A stretch of DNA of 64,000 nucleotides from Drechslerella dactyloides (Eukaryota > Ascomycota > Orbiliomycetes > Orbiliales > Orbiliaceae): positions 310,001-374,000 of the forward strand of contig JAGTWJ010000006.1 in NCBI GenBank assembly GCA_020064725.1. Direction: 5' to 3'. The notes beneath the pieces were generated by a model. The model ran no database searches, had not been told where the DNA came from, and saw only the letters and a program-made list of their open reading frames with translations. The position numbers and the translations under genes were made by a program. Every line of letters starts with the position of its first letter. The first letter of the stretch is position 1. Below, piece after piece: positions 33,460-43,773 of the stretch.

Positions 33460-34811
33460 ATGCCTAAGATCACCTCGATAGAGTACTTTCGTGTCCTCCC
33501 GCGTTGGCTCTTCGTAAAAGTCAGCTCTGACGACGGTCAATACGGTTGGGGCGAAGCTACCCTCGAAGGACATACCGAGGCTGTTGAAGGTGCACTTGAG
33601 GAACTGAAGATCCGTTTTGTTGGGCACGACCCGGAGTAAGTGCACCACTCCCCCGATGGTTTCTTGCACCCATTGACTGAACATTTTGTCAATTCCGCAG
33701 TCAAATCGAGCATATCTGGCAGACCGCCTGGCGACTCGGCTTCTACCGCGGTGGCGCCGTCTTCATGAGTGCCCTTGCCGGATTAGATATCGCACTCTGG
33801 GATCTCAAAGGTTAGGACTGGACGCAAACAATTTTCACATAATATTGGATTCTAACGTTATAACCCTCTCGCTCGTAGGCCGCAAGCTCGGTGTACCCGT
33901 ATATCAACTTCTTGGTGGGAAAGTTCGAGACAAATGCTTGGTCTACGCGTGGATTGGAGGAGACCGCCCATCCGACGTAGAAGCTCAAGGGTACGTCTTA
34001 CGAGAAACAACCTGCCGAAGCCGTACTGACATGAGATTGGTGACGGTTCGATAGGAAATCTCGTATTGCACAAGGCTTCAAGACCATCAAGATGAACGCC
34101 ACCGAGGACCTCGGCTGGTTGGACTCCCCTGCTGCGCTACAGTCCTCGGTCAAGCGCCTTGAAGCCGTCAAGAAACTCGGCCTGGATGTTGGCCTGGACT
34201 TCCACGGCCGTGTCCATAAACCAATGGCCAAGCAGCTGGCCAAACTACTTGAACCTCACCAGCCGCTATTTATCGAAGAGCCTCTCCTTAGCGAACACAT
34301 TGAAGGCATCAAGCACTTCTCCAACCAGACGAGCATCCCCATTGCGCTCGGGGAGCGTCTCTACCACCGCTGGGACGTCAAGCCGTTCCTCGAAGCATCC
34401 GCCATCGACATCCTCCAGCCGGACGTCAGCCACTGCGGCGGGATCAGCGAGGCACGGCGCATCGCCGCCATGTGCGAGGCCTACGACGTCGGCGTCGCCC
34501 CGCACTGTCCCCTTGGCCCCATCGCCCTCGCCGCAGCATTCCAGATCGATGCCGCCTGCCCCAACTTTGTCATCCAGGAGATGTCCCTCGGCATCCACTA
34601 CAACAGCATGCATAAGAGCACATACGACCTCTTGAACTACCTAAAGAATCCCAAGGTGTTCGATGTCAAGGATGGCTATGTCCAGGTCCCCACGGGCGTG
34701 GGGTTGGGCATCGAAGTGGACGAGGCGGAGGTGCGCAGGGTGTCGAAAGACTGCCGTGCATGGCGTGCCCTCGAGTTCTACGGCCCTGACGGATCCGTGC
34801 GCGAATGGTAA
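33460..34811 (+). CDS. D-galactonate dehydratase (enolase superfamily)
   Basis: Mandelate racemase/muconate lactonizing subgroup of the enolase superfamily; expected to dehydrate D-galactonate to 2-keto-3-deoxygalactonate with Mg2+, in the DeLey-Doudoroff route of galactose oxidation. Exons 33460-33635, 33701-33810, 33879-33990 and 34055-34811 encode 384 aa, like bacterial DgoD (382). Seen: N-terminal cap (YFRVLPRWLFVKVSSDDG, GWGEATLEGHTEAVEG), ALWDLKGRKLGVPVYQLLGG, metal-ligand motif DFHGR (D181, H183), FIEEPL, ALGERLY, DILQPDVSHCGGISE and the catalytic APHCPLGP (H283). These match DgoD catalytic residues with a constant offset of two. Introns are 65, 68 and 64 nt with CTAAC/CTGAC branch sites, so it is a settled nuclear gene. 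Fungal homologues may act on other acid sugars. Confidence 0.92.
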
Positions 34812-37800
34812 AAATTTTTTCCTTCCTCTTATTCTTTCCACCTTCGTATCTTCAAGTATCTCGTCACGAATAGCACGATTTTTCTTCCTTTTTTTTCCCC
34901 GTCCTCCCCCTTCATCGAATCACATCGTTTGCTTTGAGCTCCGTCCGCTACGCAGGTGCAATGCCGAATGTAATCATCACGCCCTTTCTTTTTCCGCCGC
35001 ATGGATCTAAATTCTTTTCCCTTGCTTTATTTCTTTCTTTTCGCCTTCGTGGGTGTGTGCGTGCGTGCCCGCTCCAGATGGCATCATGCACACATGTACA
35101 TCTCTCGACGGCCACGCACGAATCATGCGCGCATGCAGGTTAGCATAGCTACAAACGGACGAAACGAAAAACAAAAATATGTATTCTTCTATGTATTCTT
35201 CATATCTACATACTTATACTTTTCGCCCCGAGCTCTGCATTGCGATATGTTTCTTCTCCCTCCAATCGGTTACTGACGGACGGTACGGTATTCCTGTTTG
35301 CTATGAATAGAGCAGCGCCATTGCATGTTTCACGGTGATCTTTGTTTCCCTAGCTCTTTCTCTCGCGTTCGTTCCGATGATTGCGAAGGACCAGAACATC
35401 CATCCATACATCCATAACAACTAGATCGTCTGTGTGTACTCGACCATACATCTCCTTTCGTTTTCTTTCTTTTCTTTTTTCCTTCTATCCCATTCCAGTC
35501 TGGCCGGCTGGCTTACTGCATCTGCTTTCTGGGGTTACGTTCCGCTTGTGTCTTTCCTGTTTCTGCTCGCGCTGTGGGGGTTACTATAGACCATGATACA
35601 ATTCCTGTTACTTGAGCTGCCTTTACTGTCATTGCAAGCGAGGGATCGAGTGACTGCATTCATCATACAGACATACATACATGCTAAATTCACTTACGCT
35701 GCTCTCAAATAACGACAATTTCACGACGCCTTGAATCTACTAGCTTTCCTTTTCTCCCCACGCTGTTATTCTGTCAATATTACATCACAATGTGATATCA
35801 ACCCAGTAGATACAGACACTCTTCACTTCCGGGGAATCCAAAATATGAGCCTGACGCTATCCATGACAAAAATAAAATTTAAAAAATGTGAGGCGTAAAG
35901 CGAGGGGCAATCACTACATACGGAGTACATACGTCCCCCAGCACATCATCCGCTTCGGAAGGTGGGGTTCACGCAAACCGCCAATTAAACGGCACCGCAA
36001 ACCGCAGCAGGAGAAAAAAAACCATGCAGAACGACATAGAATCTACTAATTATTCTCCAGACGACATGGCATGGGCAGACACACCCTGTAGCTGTATGCA
36101 TGCACCTGCGTCCGCGAGCCAATGGACGCTCGCCTCGCTGTACTCGCCGTCATCCTTCCTTGCTGCTTTTCAACTCTGTCCGTGGGGGTCCAGCCGCCTC
36201 TGCATTCCACTCACCTGCAGGCCATGCATCCATGTTTGAATGGATGGATATCATCTTGGGCTGTGTACCGTTACCTCTAGAGGCATCGTCATCAACCTTC
36301 GACGTTGAAATACGCCCGCCAGGTAACGATTAATAACGAATGCGAATGGGATATCTGAGCATTAGATAAGCGGCGTCGCATCTGCGGGATCACAATCTTC
36401 TTCAAAAATTACCCAAATCTAGATTCACGCCGCGGTGGACTTTTCACCGCACCGTAGTACACAATTGACAACAGCAAAATCTTAGAGGTAACGGTACAGA
36501 CCATACACTTCCAGTTTCTCCAGACCTTTCGTGAAAGTTTCCACCCACGTCCAGGTCTTAGGAGCTATGGAGCTGCTCATACAGTGCAATCACGCATAGC
36601 AGCTGCATATGCCTGCATGCATGGGCGGACATGCCTGCCCCGTCCGCCTCATGCCTGCCTTTGCCTGCCGTCGGCCGTGGGCCGTGAGGTGGCCCGAGAA
36701 GGAAGGAAGGGACGGCATTGCCTGTCGTACGTCAGGTGGTACAGAGGCGATTTGACGGTGACTGGATCCGGATCCTTTGGGGGTGCATGTTGCATCTACC
36801 GAGAAGTCGAGTTGAGTGTGGTCGCATTCGTGCGCGCACAGAATCAATGGGCCGGTGTGTATTATGCACGGTGGGAAGGCTCCTCGTATAAGCACTGGGG
36901 ATCGGGACGATTGATTAGGGCTAGGTGATGAGATCCATTTTAAGATTTATTTCCGGGTAGAGGTCAACCAGGTGATAATTTCCAAGCAGACCGGCAGGTA
37001 TATATTCCGGAAAATTATTTTGCCTCAAAAGGTGAAATCAATCGGAACCGTACTTATTGCTATATAGCTGTATTGCGGACGGGCAAAACTTATATATATA
37101 CCTATGCTATCTTGCGCGAGCTACATATATTCCAAGATACATCTAGATCTATAGATAGCTTAAATATCCATACGGAATTCAGTACTATCGAGAATATCGT
37201 AAATGAACTAATATCAACAAAAAAAAGTACATGCATATATACGTATCCTGGGTTTCTTCAGTGATCATATATATGTATGGCCACAGCTCTTAACAAATAT
37301 CCAGCCAATGTCAACGTCTCGCGCAAACACCCAAGTCAACTATCTAACAAGTAGGATTCTCTAAATTTTTAGCTCGATATACGATCAAATGTACTTACGC
37401 ACCACTCACGGGTGATATGTATGCATCCAGATGCATCCTGTCGGATCCAATCTGTTTCGTTCCGGGTATCACGGTCTGTCATGTCAGGACATACAGAACA
37501 TCTATACTCGCCCCAAATCCAAATGCAACCCTCCTGCGGCGCCATGCCATGTCATGCAATGCACTGCTGGTTGATCACGAAGCATGCACAGGCACAGGAT
37601 GGTACTTGCGCCGATGGATCGAATCTCCTCCAATGACAGCGCAGCATTCGGTGGAACAAACTATCGCCTCTTTCGTCCGTCAACGTGTGCTGACGTCTTT
37701 CGCCGTCTTGCACCTCAGCCTTGCAAATTAATCATCAGATACGATATTTGACGGGACGGCGGAATTTACAAGCGCACATACATACGCCGGATGAACAATT

Positions 37801-40800
37801 AACCCCACGGTACCATCCCTGCAGGCATATTCTCAACGGTATACCCTACGTAGCGACGCATACTTTCGCTCAACCTCCACTTCACATTATGGCAATCGAG
37901 CCGAGGACAGACGTCCCAGCGACGCGGCACGCAGACGCTCAAGCTTCAAGCTCCCCACAACCAATGCCACCAGCGCCGACGTCGGCTGCATCCTGCACGC
38001 CCGTTAAGCTTCCTCGCATGCAGACTGTCTACTGCAGCTGCACAATCGACAGCACACATGCGCATGCCCAATTGCCAAAGAAGCATATATGCGCATGCTC
38101 GAGCGCTCTGGTTTCTCGTTCACAGTCACTTGGTGCTGGGATCGGATTGGCATATTGTATCATAGGTGAGTGCTTCCTAAGGATACCGTGTAGCTAACGC
38201 TTGATGTCGCGGGTCTGGCCCAGGGCACTGCATCATCATGGACCCCCGCACCGGATCAACCGCCAGAAATAGTCCAATGGAATATCATGGCCAGCTCAGT
38301 TGAAGCACCCACCTCGCGGCCACGCCAATTGCAAGTCAAGGCTCCACGAATCTTGAACGCATGGGTCTGTAGACTCGATTCATGATATTCTAGATGCAGA
38401 GACCCTGGTCATGAATTCCCACACCTCGTCTGATATGATCGGACCTAATCCAGAAGCAAGGCCAGTAGCCAGTATGGGCCTTCGAGACGCGTCCCCGCGA
38501 CCACATCGAACTTTGTTTCGTGCGGCTCAATTCGAAGTCGATATATCAGTACTAGGTAGCACAATCCTTTATTTACGTGCCTATCCAGTTGCTCCCGGTC
38601 TAAGAAATTTCATGAAGAGTTAACGCCACTAGCCGGAATCCGTGTCAGCGAGGATTAGCTAGGTAGTTCCAAAATATCAAAGGAGCAGCCCCTTATGAGC
38701 ACAATAATATATATCTCTAGGCTCTGCGCATCTGCACGCATGAGTTCTCGAACAATAGGATTTATACAATGACAGAATATAATCTCAGTACTACTCGAAA
38801 AATACTCAGGAAATCAAGAAATACAAATTCCCACCCCAATGACATAGCACACACATCTATCGACGAACAGAGTCAACGTCACGAACATGCTTGCTCTCCA
38901 AGCTAAGCCAGGGTACAGCCGACAGCGCAGCAGATCATGCAATTACGAGACGAATGCCCACTATAGTACTACAGATACATGCAATGCACTACATCCCCAC
39001 GCTCCGGCGCTCCCCCACACTAACAGCCTTGATATGTATATTCAGGAAAATCTATTTCCCGAGCGCAGCCTTAGATCCGCTAATCCCGGGCCCAGTTATG
39101 CACATATGTGCATTGCCAGCATAATCTTATTCCTCCGCTTACGCCTTAAGCCTCATTCATCCCCACACGGCTAGGCTCCCGCAGAAGTCGATGCATACAC
39201 CTGACAACTATATTGTTTCGCGCTATAATGACTTCAGCTTAAATTCTGACGCGGTGTAGAAATCTCTGGCTGTCTTGGGCCTTAGGAAGCTAGTATGTTT
39301 CGCCGGTCTCAATTCGGGGTAGATCCGCTGTCAGCTATATGCCTATACAATACATGACGCACGTAATTACAAGCCCAGCCAGATTGATGCGCCGGATCTC
39401 GATCATGATTATTCTGATCTCGTAGACAAACACTTACCCCAAGTCATAGTTGTGTATAATATGCATATATATATACAATGTGATCCAACATTGCTTAGGC
39501 ATCCTCGTGCGAGCTGCAGCCTTGCACACAGCCTTCACGTTGCCGCTGTATACCGAATGTGTATATCTGCGCAGCCCTGGACCTGCGGTTGTGACGTAGT
39601 TAGCTAGCTTACCAGGACAAATACCAAGACATAATATTTACATGTAACGTAGCCGCAGTTAATTAACGTGCTATCAGCCTTGTCTTGTTGCTGAGAAAAT
39701 GAGTGCTAGCTAGCCGTCGCGTAGGCAGACAGACAGCGTCGTCCGGTCTCAGCTATATATAGATATGTCATATCGACATACATGCATATCTGCATCAATC
39801 TGCTCGATATAATCGATTGTCAATGAATCGCCATTTCAATGGTATCGGCATTCCAGGAACAACAAGAGCTGTATCTGTATATCGATCTTGGATTCTTACA
39901 GTATCACGATCAGTATGTCGATTATTTTAATTAAGCCACGTGCACATGCATTTAGATAGAGGCCGATAAGCACCAAAAACCAGAAGTTCTAGTAGTGTCG
40001 ATAGACGCATGTTGTAGTTTATTCCATGGATCAAGTCACCAATGCACCGTCCACACGTACGGTAAGATGTATGATTTGATATGCTATGCTATAACATGGC
40101 ATCAAAACCAATCCGTGCATCCACAATCCCAAGCCGTCGTCTACTTGCACAAGACACACAAGATAGACAAGCTTAAGAATGTCAATCGATGCGTGCGTGC
40201 GTGCGTCCCGCCTGCCGGCCTGCCTGCCATACCTCGAGGCCGCCATATCTTATCAATTCCATCAGAAACATGCATGCATATGATGATAACCAGAAACTGA
40301 GGAAGAAACTCAAAATTTTGTTTTACGGAACGAAAAAAAATCGATGACTACGCTAATAAGACGACGCAATACTGTCACAAATGAGTCAGATAGATGGACA
40401 GACAGATAACCTGTCGACAGATAGTCAGAGTAAAATGGCAGACACAGCGAATAAAAGCTGCAGGGCGGCAAAACACTATCCAAGCAATGCAATGTACCGC
40501 AAATGAAACGCAAGCCAAACATGCATGATGACAAATGAAGTGAACATAAATGAAAGAAATAATCGGTCAATAAGTCGGCTATAACCTGACTGTGATAGAT
40601 AAATTCATCGAACGAGCGTCCGGCGGTCCGTAGATAGATAAACTGTAGATGGCAAAGATGCTGGAGACTCAAAGCTCGTAAGGCACGCATCCATGCTGCC
40701 CCCAACAATATTCACAGCGAAAGTGAGTGAGAACGAAAGCACAAAATGTAACCCAAAAAACGAAACCACAAACCCCATTTTTATGTTTTGTCCAGTAGTA

Positions 40801-40887
40801 CAAAGGAAATAAAGAAAATACCCAAGGGAATAGAGTAAGTAAGAGAAAGAAAATGAAACAGTGGTATCTTTCTTTTGGGGTGGCTGG
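34812..40887. other. 6-kb convergent gene-poor region
   Basis: Between the 3' ends of the dehydratase and the phosphatase. The left part (34812-36000) is T-rich and may include a long 3' UTR. The rest (36400-40300) is AT-richer with repeated CATGCATG/TATATA words, a GTGC tract at 40193-40207, and only short broken frames. No transposon domain, tRNA or conserved protein recognised. Confidence 0.45.
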
Positions 40888-43773
40888 CTATAAAACATCG
40901 AAAATGCTGCGGATGGTGGGTAATGTGTCATGCTGGTTCACAGGGCTACGCGGATCGCTGAACAGATCGATTCCGTCCAACGCGTCGCTATCCGTCATAT
41001 GCGCGTCTATCGGGCTGGCGATTTCGTTTGCCGACAGCGGCGTCGGGCCTGGAAAGCTGGCGGAGAGACCGCCGTTGCGGCTGCGCATCAGGAGATGCGA
41101 GTCCGAGTGCGGCTTATGGCTTATGGTCGGGCTGCGTAGCGGGAAGCCGAACGTGCTCGGCGGCTGTGTGAAAGATGGCGTTGGTGGCGGGTCGTCGATG
41201 CTCGACATTATGCTCGGGAAACGCCGGTGGAAGTCCGGATTCGGCCGCGCTGCGGATTCTGCTGCTCGACGCGCTACACCGGACTGGTCGCTGATCGCGC
41301 GGGTGAGCTCCGACTTGGTCTTTTTGGCGCGTAGAGCAGCAATGCCAGACGACTTGGGGAGGATAGCCTTAATCGAGGGCTGCGGAGAATGGGACCGGCG
41401 AGGTGGAGAGGGCGTAGGATGGGAGGTGGGTACCGGCATTAGATTGTTATTAGATGCTGTAGGAGGAGGAGGCATGTTGTTCCCGTTGCTACCGTTGCCT
41501 TCTTCCGCGCGGAGAGACTGCAGCAGCTTCCGATTCCTATTCCGGAGCTGACGCTTCTCAAAGATCATGCCGCCCTTTGGTGCGAAAGACGGCGTAGGCG
41601 GCGGCAGGTCAGCGTGATCGCTACCTCTCCGGGCCGGGAAGCCGACAAGGTCGCCAACGACATCGCTCTCCTGTTCCAGCGGATAGGCTGCAGATGGCGG
41701 CAGCGGTGGTGGTACATAGCCCGTACCCGCGTCACCGGAGCCCCATCCCGCGCCGTGATTCGTTACCGACACGGTGCCCGGAATATTGATCATCCCGGGA
41801 GGTGCGGACATCGGACCAGGTTCTATGCCTGTTATTATACCACCATCCGAGTTTCTCGTCTGGATGTTCATCTGCCTGGGAAAATCCCTCGAATCGGGCG
41901 ATGGCGGCTGCGGAGCAACCTGGCCGGAAATATACGGTAGCGGGGCGGTCATTGGCTCGTCGATCCCAGGAGTATATGGCGTAGGGTCTGAACTGTTGGC
42001 GGAGCGGGAAGGATGTCCTAGTTTTGGTCGAGACATACCATTGGCTCCTCCGCGCATGGAACCCTTGCCAGCCCGTCCACCATTGCTCTGCGCAGTCAGC
42101 TTCGCCCTCCAGTCGGAGAGTTGGTAGATGAGGCTCATGTTAGGACCAATCCACTTGCTGCGCTGCTTCACAAAATCATAAGCCTCCTGCACGGTTTGCC
42201 GCGGGTTCATAAAGAGCCCATAAGCGATAATCAGACTAGCTGATCTGCTAACGCCGCACTGGCAGTGCACCAACACCTTTTTCCCTTCTGCGGTTTTCTG
42301 TCGTATCAGCTCGACGAGCTTGGGCAAGTCGCCCACAATGGGTGTGTTATGGTCCCAAGGCATGTGGATGTATTCGGGGTCTTTTCTCGTGTCCTCTGGT
42401 TTGGGCGTCGCTACCCGTGACGATGATCCTTGTGGGGACTCGAAGGCCGTCATGAAGCTATCGGTCGTCGAGGCGGTTGCTAGTGCCGGTGAGAGCATCT
42501 TCTCACGGGCTTCCTTTTCCTTCTTGATAGGGTTTACTACCTCTCGCGCAACGTTGATCACAACGTCGAAATTCCGCGCCATATCCGCGTTCGGCTCCGA
42601 GAAGAGATAGATGTTAGGTTCGTAGATGCAGACGGGTCCATTGGGGTAAGCTGGCGATTTGGGCCCTTCTCCGTCGTTCTCCATCATCGCGACGTCTTCT
42701 TCATCCATCTCAATGATCGGTCCGGGGGCTTCGATCGGGCTCGATGGTGCCTGCTGCGACGAAAACGATTGCGAGGAAACTGTTTCTACGGGTGAGAAGT
42801 GGTTCGGAGGTGTGAATAACCTGGACGGCCTACCCGATAGTGTCTTGGCTTGCCCTCCAGGTGTGAATAGCGATGGCGAGGATACATGATGGCGCAGGCT
42901 CGGCCGGTTCGACTTTTGTATCGACTTCTCTGGGCCCGGCAGCTTTATCGTAAGCCCAAGATTGCTCGGTCGTCTTCGGGGCATCGTGCTGGGGAGTATG
43001 AATCCAGGAGACGACGGGGCGGAAGAGGATCGATTGTTATCATTCAAGCTTGAGTTGCTCTGGAAGGATGAGGCCGTGCCCGGCCTACTCGAGTTACCCG
43101 ACATATTTAATGAGAGGTTCTTGGTATTTCGGGCCTTTTTCATCGGCGACAATGATCGGTGGAGGTGGTTAGGTGAGCCCGCCATGGGTGTGAGAGAATT
43201 AGAGTTTGAGGCAGATTTTGAGAAGACTCCCAACGGGATGACTTCCCGAGGCGAGTCGGGTGAAGATGCGGGAGATTTCTCGTCCGTCGATGACGAAGAT
43301 TCTACAGTCGACACTGTGGTTGTAGGAGATGAGTTTGTCGAGGATGTTGCTGAGGTTGAGGATAAGCTGTCGTGCTTCTGGTGTCGAGGATGTAGATGGC
43401 CTGGCGAAGGTACAAACGATTTCGTCAAGCTGTTGAAGCCTATACCGCCCAACGTCTCCCCTCCTGTCATTTCGACATCCATACTCAAGACCCGTGCAAG
43501 ATCGTACGTCTTTTCTGCAGTCAGATACAGTGACGATGGTACTTCTGGCAGTGAGTCTTGTCTCTTTCTCCGGGTTAGGATTTGTTGATGTTTAAAATTC
43601 CGTCGCAAACGTGAGCGTTCTATGTATTTTCGGACTCGTTGGGACGGCAAAAGTTCAGATGCATGCGATACTTCGTGAATCGGACTCAATGGTGATGATA
43701 TAGAAGCTAAGCAGAATCTGCGTCGTCGGATGGAAGCGTTAGCTCTCGATCGGGATATCAGCAGGTCGTCCAT
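40888..43773 (-). CDS. Dual-specificity MAPK phosphatase (Msg5-like)
   Basis: Protein-tyrosine/serine-threonine phosphatase of the DSP type, probably down-regulating MAP kinases of the pheromone or cell-integrity pathways, as Msg5 and Pmp1 do in yeasts. The single open frame gives 961 aa. Residues about 90-360 are Ser/Pro-rich and disordered. The catalytic domain (about 385-580) starts VCIYEPNIYLFSEPNA, has NVAREVVNP, an insert of roughly 50 residues, the general-acid loop YIHMPWDHNTPI, the P-loop VHCQCGVSRSAS with C504 and R510, and ends SLIYQLSDWRAKL. The remaining 380 residues are disordered, with a conserved-looking FEKRQLRNRNRKLLQSL helix around 750. All catalytic residues are present. 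Start uncertain: a CTAAC...CAG acceptor-like site near 43550 and an in-frame ATG at 43482 suggest that the first 80-97 residues may be untranslated or differently spliced. Confidence 0.88.
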   Translation of the reverse strand: MDDLLISRSRANASIRRRRFCLASISSPLSPIHEVSHASELLPSQRVRKYIERSRLRRNFKHQQILTRRKRQDSLPEVPSSLYLTAEKTYDLARVLSMDVEMTGGETLGGIGFNSLTKSFVPSPGHLHPRHQKHDSLSSTSATSSTNSSPTTTVSTVESSSSTDEKSPASSPDSPREVIPLGVFSKSASNSNSLTPMAGSPNHLHRSLSPMKKARNTKNLSLNMSGNSSRPGTASSFQSNSSLNDNNRSSSAPSSPGFILPSTMPRRRPSNLGLTIKLPGPEKSIQKSNRPSLRHHVSSPSLFTPGGQAKTLSGRPSRLFTPPNHFSPVETVSSQSFSSQQAPSSPIEAPGPIIEMDEEDVAMMENDGEGPKSPAYPNGPVCIYEPNIYLFSEPNADMARNFDVVINVAREVVNPIKKEKEAREKMLSPALATASTTDSFMTAFESPQGSSSRVATPKPEDTRKDPEYIHMPWDHNTPIVGDLPKLVELIRQKTAEGKKVLVHCQCGVSRSASLIIAYGLFMNPRQTVQEAYDFVKQRSKWIGPNMSLIYQLSDWRAKLTAQSNGGRAGKGSMRGGANGMSRPKLGHPSRSANSSDPTPYTPGIDEPMTAPLPYISGQVAPQPPSPDSRDFPRQMNIQTRNSDGGIITGIEPGPMSAPPGMINIPGTVSVTNHGAGWGSGDAGTGYVPPPLPPSAAYPLEQESDVVGDLVGFPARRGSDHADLPPPTPSFAPKGGMIFEKRQLRNRNRKLLQSLRAEEGNGSNGNNMPPPPTASNNNLMPVPTSHPTPSPPRRSHSPQPSIKAILPKSSGIAALRAKKTKSELTRAISDQSGVARRAAESAARPNPDFHRRFPSIMSSIDDPPPTPSFTQPPSTFGFPLRSPTISHKPHSDSHLLMRSRNGGLSASFPGPTPLSANEIASPIDAHMTDSDALDGIDLFSDPRSPVNQHDTLPTIRSIFDVL

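Noticed and set aside
36400..40300. Possible transposon relic mutated by RIP
   Set aside because: AT-rich words are present, but CG dinucleotides remain common and no transposase, reverse transcriptase or terminal repeat could be seen; kept only as an open question.
40853..41551. 232-codon plus-strand frame over the phosphatase 3' end
   Set aside because: Antisense shadow of the disordered C-terminal coding region.
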